A program made the position numbers and the translations under genes. DNA of 64,000 nt, taken from contig CP087563.1 of assembly GCA_020974905.1 (NCBI GenBank), positions 4,340,001 to 4,404,000 of the forward strand, written 5' to 3'. Shown here piece after piece: positions 61,237 to 64,000 of the stretch. The notes below the pieces were generated by a model. The model made no database searches, was not told the DNA's origin, and saw nothing but the letters and a program-made list of their open reading frames with translations. Each line of letters opens with the position of its first letter. The stretch's first letter is position 1. The DNA is from Planctomycetes bacterium syqfu. Lineage in GTDB: Bacteria > Planctomycetota > Phycisphaerae > Phycisphaerales > Phycisphaeraceae.

Positions 61237-62123
61237 TGGCAAAGGGACACGGGATCGAAGACGAACCCATCTATGGCGGTCAGTCCATCGACGCCCACAG
61301 TATTGATCCCTCCGAAGCCATCGCCGACCGCACGCTCCGATACACGGACATCCATCACGAAATCGCACAGCATTCGGTCTTCGATGAACCGGGCTACACC
61401 ATCACCGCTGATCAAGACCAGCAGCGCGTCATTGACCGGCCGTGGCATTGTCTGAATTGCGACTACAACCTTCAGGGCTGCCAGGTCGGCCAACCGTGTC
61501 CTGAATGTGGCCATATCCAGTATGACCGACCGCTGCGTCATGGTGAACTGGGTTATGCGTCATGGCTGCAGTACAAAGCTTCGCAGGTTTCGGCCATTCA
61601 GTCATGGTTGATCCTGGCGGTATTGGCTTTCGTCAGCGGTCCCATTGCCATCGTCGGCACGCTTTGGCAAACCATGCAGGTTCAATCCGGCCTCGACGTT
61701 TTTGGTCTGCTGGGCGTCATCATGATCGCCCCCATGATTGAAGAAATCATGAAGGTGTTAGCCATCGCGTTGGTGGCAGAGCTCAAGCCGTACTGGGTCC
61801 GCACACCCCGGCAGATTGTCATCTGTGCAGCGCTGTCAGGCCTGGGCTTTGCCGTGATTGAAAACGCGGTGTATCTGCTGGTTTATATCAACAGTCCAAC
61901 CCCTGCGATAATCGCCTGGCGGTGGTCGGTGTGTGTCGCGCTGCACGTGGGATGTTCGACAATCGTGGGCACAGGCGTTGCCAACGTCTGGCAGCGGACC
62001 ATGCGCACCACCCAGCGTCCACAAGTCCCCTTTCAACTCAACCGCCTGACATTAGCCATCATCATCCATGCCAGCTACAACACCCTGGCAATGCTCCTGG
62101 AACTGGCCGGTGTCTTTAAGTGA
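61236..62123 (+). CDS. PrsW-family intramembrane protease with zinc ribbon
   Basis: A 295-residue membrane protein. An N-terminal cytoplasmic part (1-110) holds a zinc ribbon (CLNCDYNLQG...CPECG). The membrane domain carries the PrsW/abi-like motifs APMIEEIMKV (E-E-x3-K), GLGFAVIEN, a His in ALHVGCSTIVG and IIIHASYNTLAML (H-x3-N). PrsW proteins cleave anti-sigma factors or precursor proteins inside the membrane. TAATG overlap with the YbjQ gene implies tight coupling. The substrate is unknown; the two YbjQ proteins are candidates. Confidence 0.88.
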   Translation: MAKGHGIEDEPIYGGQSIDAHSIDPSEAIADRTLRYTDIHHEIAQHSVFDEPGYTITADQDQQRVIDRPWHCLNCDYNLQGCQVGQPCPECGHIQYDRPLRHGELGYASWLQYKASQVSAIQSWLILAVLAFVSGPIAIVGTLWQTMQVQSGLDVFGLLGVIMIAPMIEEIMKVLAIALVAELKPYWVRTPRQIVICAALSGLGFAVIENAVYLLVYINSPTPAIIAWRWSVCVALHVGCSTIVGTGVANVWQRTMRTTQRPQVPFQLNRLTLAIIIHASYNTLAMLLELAGVFK

Positions 62124-62179
62124 CCAAGGTGTTATCTGGGTGATCCAACAAACAATCAAATGCGGGAAAGAAAACGCGG

Positions 62180-63247
62180 TCACATAACCTTTTGAATGAT
62201 CTCATTGACCTGGCGGGCGCAGGATTCGGTGGTGAGTTTTTCAAGGAAGTCGGTATAGGCCTGCTCAGCAAGACGATTGCGTTTGGCTGGATCGTTGAAT
62301 AAATCATCAATCGCATCAGCATAACCCTGCTCATCCATGGGCGTTTTGCCGTTGACGTCGTTGGTGAAAAAGATGGCATGATCAAGCACATCATGGGTCA
62401 CCACGGGGACACCTGCACAGATGTAGGACAGAATCTTGCCAAAGCTTTTACCTTCGCTAAAAGCACTTTCCAGACAGACAGGATGAATACCCACCGCACC
62501 TTCGCGAATGCTGTTGAGGTAGGCTTCGTAGGAAGGCATGAAGGGTTGGTATTCGATCTTCACGCCCATATCGCGATAAGGCTTGACGAACTTGTCAGCG
62601 ACTGCTTGATCACGCACACCGTGAATCCGGAAAATAAAGTCGGTGCGCTTGGCGGTGAGCTTTTCCAACAGCCCGTTGACAAATTTCAACTCAGCGGGAT
62701 AGTTGAACGGCTCGGCATGGGCCCAGACCAATCGGTTCTCGCGCTTCTGATGATCATAGGTCGGTGGCGTCGGCGGGGCTGGATGGCTCACCCAGACCAC
62801 ATGGGCATTGTCGTTGTACTGACCGCACCAATCACGGACTTTCTTGTTACCAGCCACGACCGCGACACTGTCACGGCAGCTTTGCTCGACCTTGGGACGC
62901 AGGTTCGGATCAACATAGTCTGCATCATCAATGATAAAAACGATCGGCAGGTCATAGCTGGCAGGTGCATTGAGTTTGTGACGACACTTGATCATCAATC
63001 CCAGATCCGGTTTGAACCATTTGAGCAGACGTTTGCGCTGAGATTGGCCGACCTGCATGGGGATGATGTTGACCGTCCAACCGAGTTTGCGAAGTTCCAC
63101 AGCCAGACAACTGCCCCAGAGCATGCCCGAGGAACTGGCCATCTCGGTACACGGGAAGATGATCAGGCGCTTACCTGCTTCACCGCGAGGTTGGGTGTAC
63201 ATCTTCAATTCCCGGAGTAGGTGGCCGACCCAGCTCTTGATGCTCAT
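62180..63247 (-). CDS. Glycosyltransferase, GT4-like (GT-B)
   Basis: A 355-residue protein. Features include an N-terminal Rossmann-like half (RLIIFPCTEMASSSGMLWGS, WTVNIIPMQVGQSQ), then IGIHPV-like contact residues (GAVGIHPVCLESAFSEGKSFGK) and CAGVPVVTHDVLDH near the C-terminus, consistent with a GT4-type fold. Start at 63247 has GAGGA upstream; the frame opens at 63277. Convergent with the PrsW gene. Acceptor unknown; surface polysaccharide synthesis is a guess. Confidence 0.8.
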   Translation of the reverse strand: MSIKSWVGHLLRELKMYTQPRGEAGKRLIIFPCTEMASSSGMLWGSCLAVELRKLGWTVNIIPMQVGQSQRKRLLKWFKPDLGLMIKCRHKLNAPASYDLPIVFIIDDADYVDPNLRPKVEQSCRDSVAVVAGNKKVRDWCGQYNDNAHVVWVSHPAPPTPPTYDHQKRENRLVWAHAEPFNYPAELKFVNGLLEKLTAKRTDFIFRIHGVRDQAVADKFVKPYRDMGVKIEYQPFMPSYEAYLNSIREGAVGIHPVCLESAFSEGKSFGKILSYICAGVPVVTHDVLDHAIFFTNDVNGKTPMDEQGYADAIDDLFNDPAKRNRLAEQAYTDFLEKLTTESCARQVNEIIQKVM

Positions 63248-63444
63248 GTTGTTCTTCCTCGTCAGGTCTGAAAACACAACAGCGTAAACGCCAAATTGGC
63301 GCAGTGACAGTACGGATACGAAAATTATCGGCGTTTTTACAGGTCAGCTTAACCAGACACTCTGTGATCGCACGTTTGCCCGTTTCAATGCTACCTGAGT
63401 GATCAGTTTGCAGGATCGGGCTCAATCCCATTGGAAATGAAAAA

Positions 63445-63528
63445 TGCGGGCGAGAGGACTCGAACCTCCACGGGTATTACCCCACCAGAACCTAAATCTG
63501 ACGCGTCTGCCAATTTCGCCACGCCCGC
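63445..63528 (-). tRNA. tRNA-Leu (anticodon UAG)
   Basis: 84 nt. Acceptor stem GCGGGCG/CGCCCGC, D arm with TGGCAGACGC, anticodon loop TTTAGGT with TAG, long variable arm typical of Leu, T arm GGTTCGAGTCC, discriminator A. It decodes CUA and, with wobble, other CUN codons. Confidence 0.97.
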
Positions 63529-63577
63529 ATGGTGAAGCGCGGTGATGCACTCCAAGTGGCACATGATACACGCTTGT

Positions 63578-63994
63578 TCATGCTTTCGCACTTGCCCTGA
63601 CCACCTTGCCACACTCGGGGCAGGTCTCAGATGTCGTGTTCACCAGCAGGTAATCACAGTTGGGGCAATGCGGTTCGAACAGTTTGATTTGAAATTCCAT
63701 GTGACACACACGGCATTGACTCTCACCAATGGGTAGCGTCTGACTTGTCTGACAATGTGGGCAGGTCAGTGACAGTTCCCTGTAAACCAGTTCCGACTCC
63801 TCGCGCGTGCGACGGCGGGTCCGGCGACGGTTGGCACCATGAATCACCAGCAAGGCAAATGTCCCGCAAATGGTCATGAACCCACAAGCACCCGAGAGTC
63901 TTGCCAAACCATCAACACTGCCTTTGGAGAAGATGTCCATCACCGCAAGCTGCACGAAAAGTCCGGTGGCAACGGCCATCCCCTGCACCACCAT
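63578..63994 (-). CDS. Zinc-ribbon membrane protein, possibly truncated by window edge
   Basis: At least 138 residues. Two hydrophobic segments (about 5-22, 33-53) are followed by a basic stretch and a double zinc-ribbon tail: CPHCQTSQTLPIGESQCRVCH and CPNCDYLLVNTTSETCPECG. The N-terminus may extend beyond base 64000. The second ribbon matches those at 37515-37991 and in the PrsW-like protein. Function unknown. Confidence 0.7.
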   Translation of the reverse strand: MVVQGMAVATGLFVQLAVMDIFSKGSVDGLARLSGACGFMTICGTFALLVIHGANRRRTRRRTREESELVYRELSLTCPHCQTSQTLPIGESQCRVCHMEFQIKLFEPHCPNCDYLLVNTTSETCPECGKVVRASAKA

Positions 63995-64000
63995 GCGCGT

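Overview
The window looks like chromosomal DNA from a planctomycete, most likely of class Phycisphaerae. This is inferred from gene content: PEP-CTERM secreted proteins, a giant secreted protease with an N-terminal LEPR-x-LL motif, a prepilin-like protein with a C-terminal H-x9-D motif, LacI and AraC regulators beside carbohydrate-active enzymes, a type I sulfatase, and a recurring C-x2-C-x-Y-x-L...CPECG zinc ribbon on membrane proteins. Genes run on both strands in short operons with many intergenic palindromic repeats. No phage, CRISPR array, transposase gene or rRNA was seen. There is one tRNA gene, tRNA-Leu(UAG).

Layout. 1-7.5 kb: a LacI regulator, two related PEP-CTERM proteins, then a LacI / prepilin-like / right-handed beta-helix operon. 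7.8-12.4 kb: a single 1513-codon reading frame joining an ABC exporter to a secretin. 12.6-14.6 kb: a [2Fe-2S] ferredoxin and PilT. 15-19.9 kb: an S8 protease with a giant repeat region, interrupted by a stop. 19.8-22.9 kb: RibD, then a DUF47/PiT phosphate-uptake operon. 23-28.8 kb: a large putative polysaccharide-active protein, a frameshifted ClC channel, and DapA. 29-35.4 kb: a chemoreceptor, YfiR and two tandem TonB-dependent receptors, all on the minus strand. 35.9-41.4 kb: sulfatase, zinc-ribbon protein and AraC regulator, divergent from a sialidase-like protein, plus a GH114-like enzyme. 41.4-45.9 kb: both subunits of a type IIA topoisomerase. 46.3-49.5 kb: a glycosyltransferase and DNA polymerase X. 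49.9-54.2 kb: a membrane protein, PurU and a GH78-like rhamnosidase. 54.4-57 kb: a NUDIX hydrolase, a rhomboid protease and a PEP-CTERM protein. 57.3-59.9 kb: an ABC-2 permease split by an in-frame TGA, and a lipoprotein. 60.3-62.1 kb: a YbjQ / YbjQ / PrsW operon. 62.2-64 kb: a glycosyltransferase, tRNA-Leu and a zinc-ribbon protein.

How it fits together. Much of the window serves sensing and breakdown of complex polysaccharides: regulators next to a beta-helix enzyme, sialidase-like, sulfatase, GH114 and GH78 proteins, with TonB receptors for uptake. The YfiR gene sits beside a chemoreceptor whose sensor region resembles the CHASE8 domain of YfiN, which suggests that a YfiR-type switch here feeds chemotaxis instead of cyclic-di-GMP synthesis.

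The strongest unusual items are the ABC-exporter/secretin fusion, the YfiR/CHASE8-chemoreceptor/TonB cluster, the YbjQ-YbjQ-PrsW operon, and a 19-bp motif shared upstream of three exported-protein genes. The intergenic repeats are also notable: several families have stems that change in compensatory fashion between copies, three copies form G-tract hairpins, and one REP-like copy carries a 200-bp MITE flanked by a CTAC duplication. Three genes (S8 protease, ClC, ABC-2 permease) are broken by a stop or frameshift. Sequencing error cannot be excluded for these.
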